Shown: positions 53,859-62,587, numbered from the stretch's first letter. The stretch: 64,000 bases of DNA from Flavobacterium gelidicaeli (GCF_013294005.1 NZ_JABSNK010000001.1:536862-600861), one strand, 5' to 3'. Made by a program: numbers and translations. The notes: generated by a model from the letters alone, not told the origin.

Positions 53859-53866
53859 CAAAGATA
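53859..53866 (-). promoter_or_regulatory. -7 promoter box for the DUF177-rpmF operon
   Basis: Minus-strand TATCTTTG (TAnnTTTG), 33 bases before the DUF177 ATG at 53825. Confidence 0.6.
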
Positions 53867-53909
53867 TAAAATTATTATAAAACTAATAATGTTATTTACC
53901 TTTTTTTAT

Positions 53910-54956
53910 TTAGGACTGTTTTTCTTTTACTTTTAGTGGCTTTTCACTTATTTCTGCATACTCCATTCTAGAACGATAAATATCCAAAGCCAAATAAACG
54001 GCTTCCTTAAACGAATTATAATCTGCCATACCTTTTCCAGCAATATCGTAGGCTGTGCCATGATCCGGCGAAGTTCTAACCTTACTCAAACCAGCCGTAT
54101 AATTAACTCCATTGCCAAACGATAACGTTTTAAACGGGATCAATCCTTGGTCATGATAAGTTGCTACTACAGCGTCATATTTTTCATATTGACTACTACC
54201 AAAAAAACCATCAGCGGCAAATGGACCAAAAACAAGCGTTCCTTTATCAAAAATTTTCTTCAAAGTAGGCTTTAAAATAGCGTCATCTTCTTTACCTATA
54301 ACTCCACCATCACCACAATGTGGATTAAGTCCTAAAACCGCAATTTTAGGCTTATTGATACTAAAATCTTGAATCAAAGACTTTCTTATTGTTTCTATTT
54401 TTCGAGTAATTAATTCCTCTGTTAAATGCGAAGCAACCTCACTCACCGGAATATGATCCGTCAATAAACCAACTCTTAAATTATCTTGAATCATAAACAT
54501 CAAGGCATCCCCTTCTAATTCTTGATCCAAATAATCAGTATGCCCTGGGAATTTAAATTCCTCAGACTGAATATTATATTTATTAATTGGCGCAGTAACT
54601 AACACATCAACCAAGCCTTCTTTTAAGGCTTTAGTAGCTACAACAAATGACTTTATAGCATAAACGCCTACTTTTTCATCATTTACACCTAGATTTAAAT
54701 CAACCCCTTCTTTCCAAACGTTCAAAACATTGATTTTTCCAGGAAGAATTTGGTCTAAACTATCTATTCCATGCAAAGGCGTAGCAGCGTCTAAATTCTT
54801 TTTTATAAAGGTCATGATTTTCACATTAGCAAAAATAACTGGCGTACACAACTCCAACATTCGATTATCTTCAAATGTTTTAAGCACAACTTCGCTTCCA
54901 ATACCGTTTAAATCTCCTATTGAAATTCCAACAATTATATTTTCTGCTCTTTTCAT
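53910..54956 (-). CDS. pdxA: 4-hydroxythreonine-4-phosphate dehydrogenase
   Basis: NAD-dependent oxidation of 4-phosphohydroxy-L-threonine in pyridoxal phosphate synthesis. The 348-residue protein has GISIGDLNGIGSEVVLK at the N-terminus, TAPINKYNIQ and GHTDYLDQELEGD near residue 145, LGLNPHCGDGG near 208, GPFAADGFFG near 243, and ATYHDQGLIPFK near 265; its metal-binding His residues are those of PdxA. It is divergent from ribE across a 61-base spacer whose two -7 boxes face each other. Confidence 0.95.
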   Translation of the reverse strand: MKRAENIIVGISIGDLNGIGSEVVLKTFEDNRMLELCTPVIFANVKIMTFIKKNLDAATPLHGIDSLDQILPGKINVLNVWKEGVDLNLGVNDEKVGVYAIKSFVVATKALKEGLVDVLVTAPINKYNIQSEEFKFPGHTDYLDQELEGDALMFMIQDNLRVGLLTDHIPVSEVASHLTEELITRKIETIRKSLIQDFSINKPKIAVLGLNPHCGDGGVIGKEDDAILKPTLKKIFDKGTLVFGPFAADGFFGSSQYEKYDAVVATYHDQGLIPFKTLSFGNGVNYTAGLSKVRTSPDHGTAYDIAGKGMADYNSFKEAVYLALDIYRSRMEYAEISEKPLKVKEKQS

Positions 54957-54979
54957 AATGACGACTAATTATTTATTAC

Positions 54980-55000
54980 TAATTTTGAACTACAAATTTA
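54980..55000. promoter_or_regulatory. Face-to-face -7 boxes of ribE (+) and pdxA (-)
   Basis: Plus-strand TAATTTTG at 54980-54987 serves ribE; minus-strand TAAATTTG at 55000-54993 serves pdxA. They are five bases apart and point toward one another, so the two transcription starts fall inside each other's core promoter. Confidence 0.6.
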
Positions 55001-55017
55001 GTAAAATAAAACAAGAA

Positions 55018-55608
55018 ATGTTTACAGGAATAATAGAAACCCTTGGTACAATCCAAGAAATTCAAAAAGACAAAGACAACATCCACATCACGATGGACGC
55101 AACAATAACAAATGAGTTAAAAATTGATCAAAGCGTTGCTCATAACGGCATATGTCTCACCGTAGTAGCTATAAAAGACAACTCTTACACCGTGACAGCA
55201 ATTGACGAAACAATTCAGAAAACTAATTTAGGAAGCTGGAAAGTAGGCGATACCGTTAATCTTGAGAGAGCCATGAAATTAGGAGACAGACTAGACGGTC
55301 ACATTGTTCAGGGACACGTTGATCAAACAGGAACATGCATAGCTACCCAGGAAACTAACGGAAGCTGGTCATACACCTTTGAATACGACCCCAACCTAAA
55401 CAACCTCACCATAGAAAAAGGTTCGATTACCGTAAACGGAGTAAGCTTAACAGTGGTAAATTCTAAAAAAAATCAATTTAGCGTTGCCATAATCCCATAC
55501 ACACACGAACACACAAACTTCAACGCGTTTAAAGTGGGCACAAAAATCAATTTAGAGTTTGACGTAATAGGAAAATACGTATCCAAACTTCATCAAAACA
55601 ACTTATAA
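55018..55608 (+). CDS. ribE: Riboflavin synthase alpha subunit
   Basis: Dismutates two 6,7-dimethyl-8-ribityllumazine molecules to riboflavin. The 196-residue protein is a tandem of two lumazine-binding barrels: first MFTGIIETLGTIQEI to about residue 90 with HNGICLTVVAI and LDGHIVQGHVD, then residues 95-185 with KGSITVNGVSLTVV and IPYTHEHTNF. Start ATG 55018 gives the invariant MFTGIIE. No RFN riboswitch fits in the 61-base upstream spacer. A terminator follows. Confidence 0.96.
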   Translation: MFTGIIETLGTIQEIQKDKDNIHITMDATITNELKIDQSVAHNGICLTVVAIKDNSYTVTAIDETIQKTNLGSWKVGDTVNLERAMKLGDRLDGHIVQGHVDQTGTCIATQETNGSWSYTFEYDPNLNNLTIEKGSITVNGVSLTVVNSKKNQFSVAIIPYTHEHTNFNAFKVGTKINLEFDVIGKYVSKLHQNNL

Positions 55609-55621
55609 CTTTTATTAAAAT

Positions 55622-55653
55622 AAAAAACCTCAGCTTTACACTGAGGTTTTTTT
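55622..55653. terminator. Bidirectional terminator between ribE and the PID-CTERM-like gene
   Basis: AAAAACCTCAG (55623-55633) pairs with CTGAGGTTTTT (55641-55651); A-run and T-run flank the stem. Its right arm overlaps the last codons of the minus-strand gene ending at 55636. Confidence 0.85.
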
Positions 55654-55845
55654 ATATTTTGTCTTTTTATAAATCGTATAACTACCTAATAACACTCCCG
55701 CTATCAAAAGCAAAACAAGACCTCCATCTATAGGGAAGCCTGGAGGAGGAGGAGGTGTAGGATCAGGTGGATCAGCTGCAAAAACTGAAGCGACAGTCAT
55801 TACAAACATCATTGCTAGAAAAATCTTTTTTGGAATAATTTTCAT
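55636..55845 (-). CDS. Small exported protein with a PID-CTERM-like sorting tail
   Basis: A 69-residue protein: signal peptide (residues 1-23, ending VFA-AD), a short Pro-rich middle (DPPDPTPPPPPGF), then PIDGGLVLLLIAGVLLGSYT and a basic end KKTKYKKTSV. A PID motif, hydrophobic helix and basic cluster in this order is the tripartite C-terminal sorting signal called PID-CTERM in Bacteroidota. Between the two signals almost nothing is left, so the mature product would be a tiny anchor peptide. A TATTTTTG box ends seven bases from the ATG. Confidence 0.75.
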   Translation of the reverse strand: MKIIPKKIFLAMMFVMTVASVFAADPPDPTPPPPPGFPIDGGLVLLLIAGVLLGSYTIYKKTKYKKTSV

Positions 55846-55851
55846 ATGGGT

Positions 55852-55859
55852 CAAAAATA
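55852..55859 (-). promoter_or_regulatory. -7 promoter box abutting the PID-CTERM-like gene
   Basis: Minus-strand TATTTTTG (TAnnTTTG). Only six bases separate it from the ATG at 55845, implying a very short or absent leader. Confidence 0.5.
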
Positions 55860-55944
55860 ACAAATCAATTGATTTAAAAAAAATATTATGTATGCTATTT
55901 TATATGTACAACAAAATTAAATTACAAATAACAGTTTCGCAAAA

Positions 55945-55985
55945 ATAAAAAACCTCGTAAACTATTAATTTACAAGGGTTTTTTA
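55945..55985 (-). terminator. Hairpin downstream of the CAU tRNA
   Basis: AAAACC-GTAAA and TTTAC-GGGTTTT arms form an imperfect stem; the minus strand then has T's. It lies just past the tRNA 3' end. Confidence 0.55.
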
Positions 55986-55996
55986 AACTTAAAATG

Positions 55997-56070
55997 TGGT
56001 CCCACCTGGGCTCGAACCAGGGACCACCTGATTATGAGTCAGGTGCTCTAACCAGCTGAGCTATAGGACC
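55997..56070 (-). tRNA. tRNA with CAU anticodon (Ile2 or elongator Met)
   Basis: Minus-strand cloverleaf of 74 bases. Acceptor GGTCCTA pairs with TGGGACC (one G-U), D-arm GCTC...GAGC, anticodon arm CCTGA-CTCATAA-TCAGG with CAU, T-arm CCTGG-TTCGAGC-CCAGG, discriminator A, no encoded CCA. The acceptor and T-arm resemble Bacteroidota tRNA-Ile2 (C34 modified to lysidine) more than initiator Met; elongator Met cannot be excluded. Confidence 0.9.
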
Positions 56071-56198
56071 GGTTATGAGAGTGCAATATTACTACTATTT
56101 TTCCTTTACTCCAAATAATATTACGCTAGTTTTTACATAAATATTTAAATAAATTAAAAGACCCTGATTACTAGATTTATAAAAACTACTCTTCTTCA
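56071..56198. other. Short spacer with no recognised feature
   Basis: AT-rich spacer between the tRNA and methylmalonyl-CoA epimerase genes. No hairpin or box of note was seen. Confidence 0.4.
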
Positions 56199-56600
56199 TT
56201 ATTTAATCTCTTGACACAACTCAATCAAGACGCCATTAGTACTTTTAGGATGCAAGAAGGCTACTAATTTATTATCGGCTCCTTTTTTAGGGACTTCATT
56301 TAAAACAACAAAACCTTCTGCCTTTAATCTTTCAATCTCCGCTTCGATGTCTTCAACATCAAAAGCAATGTGATGAATCCCCTCCCCTTTTTTCTCCAGA
56401 AACTTGGCAATAGGGCTGTCAGGATTTGTAGCCGCTAGAAGCTCAATTTTATTAGGGCCGTTTTTAAAAAATGAAGTCATTACTCCTTCACTCGCTACTT
56501 CCTCTGATTTGTAGGCAGGAGCTCCAAATAATTTTTCGAATAAAGCATTGGACACCTCCATATCTTTCACTGCAATACCTATATGTTCAATTTTTCTCAT
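56199..56600 (-). CDS. mce: Methylmalonyl-CoA epimerase
   Basis: Interconverts (R)- and (S)-methylmalonyl-CoA in propionate and branched-chain metabolism. The 133-residue VOC-fold protein shows the metal ligands His in KIEHIGIAVKDM, His in EGIHHIAFDVEDIE and Glu in GVLIELCQ, plus KIELLAATNPDSPIAKFLEK. Length is standard. A full promoter lies upstream, inside the 3' end of the neighbouring gene. No mutase gene is in the window. Confidence 0.93.
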   Translation of the reverse strand: MRKIEHIGIAVKDMEVSNALFEKLFGAPAYKSEEVASEGVMTSFFKNGPNKIELLAATNPDSPIAKFLEKKGEGIHHIAFDVEDIEAEIERLKAEGFVVLNEVPKKGADNKLVAFLHPKSTNGVLIELCQEIK

Positions 56601-56623
56601 AATTTTAATGGGGTTTTAAAAAA

Positions 56624-56652
56624 CAAAGATACTACTATCGTTGGTAAACAAA
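56624..56652 (-). promoter_or_regulatory. Promoter of mce, nested in the 3' end of the upstream gene
   Basis: Minus-strand TTTG at 56652-56649, 17 bases, TATCTTTG at 56631-56624. The -33 part lies within the last codons of the gene ending at 56635. Confidence 0.65.
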
Positions 56653-58905
56653 TTTATTAAAGCTCCCACATTCCGCAATAACCTCTTGATAGTAATCCGT
56701 ATCTGAATACTCTTTTTGCAAGGTTTTAAAACCGTTTCTTGCTGATGAACTCACTCCTACATCATAGTAATCCCACAAACTCATATTTTGAGAATAAAAC
56801 ATTTGATCATAATACTCATTGCGTTCACATTTACTCAATAGGTAAACACATTTTGCTTTTTGCTCTTTAGTAGTAGCTGCTTTAAAAGCTTTTTGATAAT
56901 ATTTTTTTGGCAAAACACTACTAAGAATTTTCTCTTTAATAGCTTCTCTAAAATAACTAGGATCAGAACCATAACCTACAATTGGTCCTTCGTAAAAACT
57001 ACGTGCATTTCCAAAATGAGAAATATTATAAAAAGCATTTCCTAACAACAAACTATTGTTATAAACATCAATATTATTGGCTACATTGTCTTCCATCTCT
57101 TTAATAATTTTCAAAAACTCCATTTGCGTGAATTTCCTTCTTTGGTAAGCAGCATGTTCGCAATCATGACAATCTTTAATGTTTCCGTTAAACGGATTTC
57201 CTAAAAACACTTCATATTGCGTACTGTCTGATTTCTCCATAAATGCAATTGCCTCTGGAATATCATCTGCGAAAGCAGCTTTAACCGCTTGAAAGTTATT
57301 AATATCACTCAATTTCAATGTGTAAATACTAGCCGCTAATGTCTCAATTGCTGATTTTTTTGTTTTCGAAAGAAAGTCTTTCATGGCTTGCAAATTTTCA
57401 TCATTGTCATAAAAATCATCCGTTGGTAAAAACAACTCCGACATCACATCATTTTTTTGACCTTTATATAGCGCTGCTAAATACGTTTTACTTCCGTTTA
57501 ATGCATTATTGAATCGTAGGTTTTCTATAGTATGACTAGGTAGTTCTTTATATATCCAGTTTAAATCTTTCAGAATTGTCTTTTCGGCACTGGAATTTAT
57601 CTTGGTTATTTTATTCAAATTATTCACAAATCGCAATATTCGAAGTTGACCTTCCGCTAATGGCGTTTTAGGCAATTTTGATGCTACACCGTCATACGTT
57701 TTATCTGCTTTAGCATATTCTCCATTCAAACTTTGTAAATAACCCAATGCAATATTCCACAAATACGGTTTATTTGTTTCCTTAGAGCCAGCAATTTTTT
57801 GTACCAAGGAAAGTACCGACTTGTCCATTTGTGCTAGTTTAGCTTTGTTATTATCCGCCACAGACAAATCTTTATAATTATCACTAATCTTATTTTCTTG
57901 ATTATTGATTAATCTCGTTAAGAGGTAATTTAGGTGCTCACTTGACGGGTCTAATTCAAAAATAGCCGCAATGGCTTTGAATTCCTCTTTATAATAGCCG
58001 TGAATTGCCCACAACGCTGCTTTTTCTTGATTGTTTTTGGCCAAAGCCAAAGACTCATTCCAATCCTTCTCTTCCTGTGGATGAAAACTATATGCTGTTA
58101 CAACACGCATTTCTGGGCATTTATCGAATACTTTACTGTACAAATAATTGGATTTAGCATATTCTTCTCTACCATAATATACCCCTGCACAATACCCTAA
58201 AGCGCGATAATACAAGGTGTTTTTAACCACAGACTCTGATGTTTTATCAAAAAAATCAATAGCCTTTTGTTTATCATCACTATAAAAATAGGCTTTCATT
58301 AATTGAAACCAATACCTGTTTTTCAAAAAATCATCTGAACTATTTTGGTATGCTTTTTCTATTCCAGCAATTGTTTCCCAGTCCGAAAAAACTTTTACCT
58401 CTACAACATCATAACTCCAATACCTATTTGAAACAGAAGTCGCCTCTACCTTTTTTGCTAGATATAGAAAGCGAAAAAATGCTTTTACCTTTTTATCGTT
58501 TAAATTAAATACCGCACTCCACTTACTAGAACTTGCATTTTCTTTTTTTGATGAATAGTAATTTTCTAAATCATTTATGTCTTTTTCACTGTTATCTATT
58601 AAGAAGAATTTCACTGTTTCAGCATTCATACTTCCTTTTAAGAACATTTCCCAGTCCGCTGTAATCAAAGTATTAAATCTCGAATCGTGCTGGTCGTCAA
58701 AACGAATTCCATAAAAAACATCCCCAGATAAAAATAAAGGAGAATAGGAATTATCTACAAAAGCCTCGGGTGCAAAATTAGAATTACCACCATAATACCA
58801 GTCGCCATACCAACCATCTCCTCCGCAGGCATAAATTAAGCCATAAGTAAAAAGTAATCCTGTGCTAAAAACAAGTAACAACTTGCTTGAAAATAGTTTT
58901 TTCAT
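56635..58905 (-). CDS. Large exported repeat protein of unknown function
   Basis: A 756-residue protein. Residues 1-25 form a signal sequence; Cys in LIYACGGDGWYG could be a lipid-attachment site or simply the first mature Cys. The mature part is nearly all alpha-helical, with TPR-like units (NRYWFQLMKAYFYSDDKQKA, YAKSNYLYSKVFDKCPEM, ALGYLQSLNGEYAKADKTYD). A CHDCEHA motif near residue 575 may bind a metal. I know it only as a hypothetical from Bacteroidota. Its start lies 41 bases inside the preceding lipoprotein gene, so the two are translationally linked. Confidence 0.75.
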   Translation of the reverse strand: MKKLFSSKLLLVFSTGLLFTYGLIYACGGDGWYGDWYYGGNSNFAPEAFVDNSYSPLFLSGDVFYGIRFDDQHDSRFNTLITADWEMFLKGSMNAETVKFFLIDNSEKDINDLENYYSSKKENASSSKWSAVFNLNDKKVKAFFRFLYLAKKVEATSVSNRYWSYDVVEVKVFSDWETIAGIEKAYQNSSDDFLKNRYWFQLMKAYFYSDDKQKAIDFFDKTSESVVKNTLYYRALGYCAGVYYGREEYAKSNYLYSKVFDKCPEMRVVTAYSFHPQEEKDWNESLALAKNNQEKAALWAIHGYYKEEFKAIAAIFELDPSSEHLNYLLTRLINNQENKISDNYKDLSVADNNKAKLAQMDKSVLSLVQKIAGSKETNKPYLWNIALGYLQSLNGEYAKADKTYDGVASKLPKTPLAEGQLRILRFVNNLNKITKINSSAEKTILKDLNWIYKELPSHTIENLRFNNALNGSKTYLAALYKGQKNDVMSELFLPTDDFYDNDENLQAMKDFLSKTKKSAIETLAASIYTLKLSDINNFQAVKAAFADDIPEAIAFMEKSDSTQYEVFLGNPFNGNIKDCHDCEHAAYQRRKFTQMEFLKIIKEMEDNVANNIDVYNNSLLLGNAFYNISHFGNARSFYEGPIVGYGSDPSYFREAIKEKILSSVLPKKYYQKAFKAATTKEQKAKCVYLLSKCERNEYYDQMFYSQNMSLWDYYDVGVSSSARNGFKTLQKEYSDTDYYQEVIAECGSFNKFVYQR

Positions 58906-59938
58906 AATTTATTAAATTAAGTTCGTCTAAATCGTAGAAGATAATTTCTTTGGGAGTTGATGCTCCATTCTCTTTTAAATCTGATGCCATTTCTTTTAAA
59001 TCATCCGCAGATATGGCTTCTATTTTTATAACATCTTCTTTTTTATAAAACACTCCTTTGCGGTAATGCGATTGATTTACCTTATAAATATTCTTTTTTA
59101 TAAAGGTAAAATTAGCACTTGAATCTAAATCGCTAGCTAATAATTTACTACGCAAACCAATCACCTTGCCTTGGCTAATATGGATACCCCACGAATAAAT
59201 AGGCAAAGCATAACTTAATGGCAATGGATATTTTTTTAAACTTTTAATATAACGTTTCGCAATTCCTTGATCGTATATCGAATTTAAAGATTTTACTGCA
59301 ATGGTACCCATATTGTAATACATTAAAACCCCTGAATCAACATTTGGAATTTTTGTTTTCTCAAAATACTTGACTTGATGCAATCTAATTGTAGCCGATA
59401 ATTTCTTAGCAGAGATACGTTTAAAGTCTTCGATAAATTTCAAATAATTGGTTTTACTACTTAAAGTCCAGTCGCAATCTATTTGGATTTCTTGGCACGA
59501 AAGCCCATTTTTAGTATTCATTAAATTAATAAACTCATTGGTTTTATCAGCCAAATTTTGACTATTAAAATTTTCATCAAGCATTACTTTATTTTGGATA
59601 TAAACAACCGGAACAATTGTTTTAATATTTGGGAGCTTCGTAAAATGTATTGGACTTACGGGGTAAACTTCCTTCGTTTTTGGATGTAAATCAAGATCAA
59701 AATACCGAATATAGATTTTTTCTACCTTATTTTCTTTAATCGTTTCTAGTTCTAAAGGAGAGAGATCAAAATTAGTTTTCCAATAATAAAACGATACAAT
59801 AGGAGTTTCTGTACGTTGGCAAGAAATAAAAACCACAAATAATATGATATATAAACAAAAATTCTTCAAGATTACAGGCCATTTAGCATCAAACAAATCT
59901 AAGATTTTACAAATACTAATAACAGCTTTGAGTTGCAT
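58865..59938 (-). CDS. Lipoprotein of unknown function, glycosidase-like barrel possible
   Basis: A 357-residue protein. The N-terminus has an unusually long leader before the hydrophobic signal helix (IILFVVFISC at residues 31-40), whose last Cys fits a lipobox. The mature part contains recurring strand-helix units: KVEKIYIRYFDLDLH, IQIDCDWTLSSKTNYLKFIE, GVLMYYNMGTIAVKSLN and ALPIYSWGIHISQGKVIG. This pattern suggests a TIM-barrel of glycoside-hydrolase type, but I see no confirmed catalytic pair beyond the Asp residues of DCDWT. The gene overlaps the 756-residue repeat protein by 41 bases. Confidence 0.65.
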   Translation of the reverse strand: MQLKAVISICKILDLFDAKWPVILKNFCLYIILFVVFISCQRTETPIVSFYYWKTNFDLSPLELETIKENKVEKIYIRYFDLDLHPKTKEVYPVSPIHFTKLPNIKTIVPVVYIQNKVMLDENFNSQNLADKTNEFINLMNTKNGLSCQEIQIDCDWTLSSKTNYLKFIEDFKRISAKKLSATIRLHQVKYFEKTKIPNVDSGVLMYYNMGTIAVKSLNSIYDQGIAKRYIKSLKKYPLPLSYALPIYSWGIHISQGKVIGLRSKLLASDLDSSANFTFIKKNIYKVNQSHYRKGVFYKKEDVIKIEAISADDLKEMASDLKENGASTPKEIIFYDLDELNLINYEKTIFKQVVTCF

Positions 59939-60058
59939 TTATTTTTTTGAACACCAAGTCTAATCTATTACAAAATACAAACTATCCTAATATTGCCATA
60001 AAAATTTCGATTACAGAAAATATAATTGTTATTTTGTAGCAATAAATTCACATTCTTT

Positions 60059-61759
60059 ATGTCTAAAAATATCGCATTTATAATCTATATCTTTTTAGTT
60101 TTATCACTAACTAATTGTGCCAAAAGAGGAACAATTACTGGTGGTTTAAAAGACACTCTTGCACCAACATTAAAATCCAGTTTCCCTAAAAACTATAGCA
60201 CTAATTTTAAAGGCAATGAAATCAAATTAGTTTTTGATGAATACATTAAATTAAAAAACTTAAACAAGCAGTTAATTATCTCACCTCCCATGAAACAGGA
60301 GCCAATAATTTTACCAACTACAGCGAGTAAATATTTGACCATACAAATAAAAGACACTTTACAACCCAACACCACCTATAGTTTTAATTTTGGTCAAAGT
60401 ATTGCTGATAACAATGAAGGCAACCCTTACAATCAATTTAAATACATATTTTCGACGGGAACTTATATTGATTCACTTGCTATAGGCGGCAGGATCAAAG
60501 ACGCTTACAATAAAGAAGCCGATTCATTTGTATCAATAATGCTTTATGATGTGGATGAAAAGTACAATGATTCGGTTGTTTACAATAAAACGCCTCGCTA
60601 TATCACGAATACTTTAGACAGTTTAAAAACTTTTAGATTAGAAAATTTAAAAGCTGGAAAATACCTATTAGTTGCTATGAAAGATCAAAATAGCAATAAT
60701 AAATTCAATCCTAAAGAAGATAAAATAGGTTTTAGAAAAGAATTTATTACAATCCCAAATGATACTGTTTATGAATTAGAGTTATTTAAAGAAACATTAG
60801 ACTTAAAAACATCAAAACCAATGCAGGCTTCAGGTAATAGATTATTTTTAGGTTATGATGGAAAACAAAACCTTAAAGAAAAACAACCTAAAGTAGTTGT
60901 TAAAAACAATACCGAAGTTCTTGAGACAATCATTACTCAAATGCCCAAGAAAGACTCTCTACAAATATGGTTCAAACCTTTAAAAGCCGACTCACTAGCC
61001 GTTAGCGTTTCTAGAGATAATTATTTAAAAGATTATGTTATAAAAATCAAAGACCAAAAGAAAGATTCTTTAAACATCACTGCTAATCAAAATGGTGTTT
61101 TAAATTTTAGAGATCGCTTTTCATTAGAAACCGCTACACCGTTAGTGAAATTTGATGATGCTAAAATAAAACTTACGGATAACGACAGCACCGAGGTTCC
61201 TTTTAAAAGAGAATATGATGTTTTTAATCAAAAGCTTTATTTTGACTTTAAAAAAGAACCCAATAAAAAATACAATTTCAGATTATTACCTGGAGCATTA
61301 ACTGATTTTTATGAAAAATCTAATGATACCTTAAGCTACAAATTAGCTACAAAAACCGAAGCCGAGTATGGTAATTTACGCATTCAACTTAAAAACGTAA
61401 AACGCTTTCCGGTAATTGTAGAATTGACCAATGCAAAAGGAGACGTTTTAGCTACTGAATACTCCGAGAAAAACACGACAATTGACTTCAATTTACTTGA
61501 ACCTACTTTATATTCCCTTCGCATTATTTATGACGATAACAAAAATAAAATCTACGATTCCGGAAATTATTTAGAGAAACGCTATGCCGAAGAAGTTATT
61601 TATTCTTCTAAAGAAATAAACCTTCATGCAAATTTTGATTGGGAAGAGGTCTTTGATGTTAGTTTACCCTACTCTCCCGAACTAAAGAAAAAAGAAAAAG
61701 GCAAAGGGGGAGATGACAAACGAAAATCTCAAGGTGGAAAACCTGAAAACAGACAATAA
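60059..61759 (+). CDS. Ig-like domain lipoprotein
   Basis: A 566-residue exported protein. The signal helix (residues 5-17, FIIYIFLVLSLT) ends in the lipobox LTNC. Residues 25-130 form an SbsA-type Ig-like domain: TLAPTLKSSFPKNYSTNFKG, IKLVFDEYIKLKNL, PNTTYSFNFGQSIADNNEGN. Further beta-rich domains follow (FRLENLKAGKYLLVAMKDQN, SLRIIYDDNKNKIYDSGNYL), similar to carboxypeptidase-regulatory folds. The last 25 residues are rich in Lys, Gly and Asp. Start is ATG 60059, as the longer frame begins with a non-ATG codon. Role unknown; members are common surface lipoproteins of Flavobacteriaceae. Confidence 0.8.
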   Translation: MSKNIAFIIYIFLVLSLTNCAKRGTITGGLKDTLAPTLKSSFPKNYSTNFKGNEIKLVFDEYIKLKNLNKQLIISPPMKQEPIILPTTASKYLTIQIKDTLQPNTTYSFNFGQSIADNNEGNPYNQFKYIFSTGTYIDSLAIGGRIKDAYNKEADSFVSIMLYDVDEKYNDSVVYNKTPRYITNTLDSLKTFRLENLKAGKYLLVAMKDQNSNNKFNPKEDKIGFRKEFITIPNDTVYELELFKETLDLKTSKPMQASGNRLFLGYDGKQNLKEKQPKVVVKNNTEVLETIITQMPKKDSLQIWFKPLKADSLAVSVSRDNYLKDYVIKIKDQKKDSLNITANQNGVLNFRDRFSLETATPLVKFDDAKIKLTDNDSTEVPFKREYDVFNQKLYFDFKKEPNKKYNFRLLPGALTDFYEKSNDTLSYKLATKTEAEYGNLRIQLKNVKRFPVIVELTNAKGDVLATEYSEKNTTIDFNLLEPTLYSLRIIYDDNKNKIYDSGNYLEKRYAEEVIYSSKEINLHANFDWEEVFDVSLPYSPELKKKEKGKGGDDKRKSQGGKPENRQ

Positions 61760-61822
61760 TTAAAAATAGCACACCCTTTTTAGTTTCAATACTCTGTAGC
61801 CATAAAGGGTTCATGTAATTAA

Positions 61823-62587
61823 TTATTTTATTTTGAATACATCTCTATCGTTCAAAAAATTCAACTTTTCACGAACTTTCATTAAATATGATTGGTCAAG
61901 AGTCGTTATAAAAACTCCTTCTGATTCTTCTGGCGCCATCAAGTGATCGCCTAAACAATCCAACACTTGTGAATGTCCAATGTATTCATAACCATTGGCA
62001 TCAGTACCTATTCTATTTACCCCTATTACGTAACTCATATTTTCTATAGCACGCGCTGCAAGTAAAGTATCCCAGGCTTTTATTCGGGTTTTTGGCCAGC
62101 TGGCAGCGTAAATTAACAAGTCGTAATTCTCGACGTTACGAGAGTAAACTGGAAAACGCAAATCATAACACACAAACGGACAAATTTTCCAACCTAGGTA
62201 GTCTACAATCAATTTTTGAGTTCCTCTTGAGTACACTTTTTCTTCACCAGCAAGAGTAAACAAATGCCTTTTATCATAATGCTGAACTTCACCAGATGGA
62301 AAAACAAACAACATCCTATTATAAAAACTGGAGTTTTCTTCAATTACTACGCTTCCAGTTATGGCGCAGTTTTTGGCTTTCGCCAAAGCTTGCATCCACA
62401 ATACCGTTTTGCCTTGCATTGATTCAGCTACTTTTGAAGGCAGCATTGTAAAACCTGTTGTAAACATTTCAGGAAGTACAATTAAATGTACTTCATCTAT
62501 AATTGCGTTGATTTTTTCTTTGAAATAAACTCGGTTTGCTTCTGGGTTTTCCCAAATAATTGGTGATTGAATTAAGGCTACTTTCAT
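61823..62587 (-). CDS. Carbon-nitrogen hydrolase (omega-amidase / YafV type)
   Basis: A 254-residue nitrilase-superfamily amidase. The catalytic triad is present: Glu in LIVLPEMFTTGF near residue 40, Lys in QHYDKRHLFTLAGE near 104 and Cys in CPFVCYDLRFPVYSRN near 138. These motifs, with YDLLIYAASWPKTRIKAWDTLL, match omega-amidase-like enzymes that deamidate 2-oxoglutaramate and 2-oxosuccinamate. Length is standard. Confidence 0.9.
   Translation of the reverse strand: MKVALIQSPIIWENPEANRVYFKEKINAIIDEVHLIVLPEMFTTGFTMLPSKVAESMQGKTVLWMQALAKAKNCAITGSVVIEENSSFYNRMLFVFPSGEVQHYDKRHLFTLAGEEKVYSRGTQKLIVDYLGWKICPFVCYDLRFPVYSRNVENYDLLIYAASWPKTRIKAWDTLLAARAIENMSYVIGVNRIGTDANGYEYIGHSQVLDCLGDHLMAPEESEGVFITTLDQSYLMKVREKLNFLNDRDVFKIK

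Noticed and set aside
54730..55017. N-terminal extension of riboflavin synthase by 96 codons
   Set aside because: It runs antisense through pdxA, and the invariant MFTGIIE start is at 55018.
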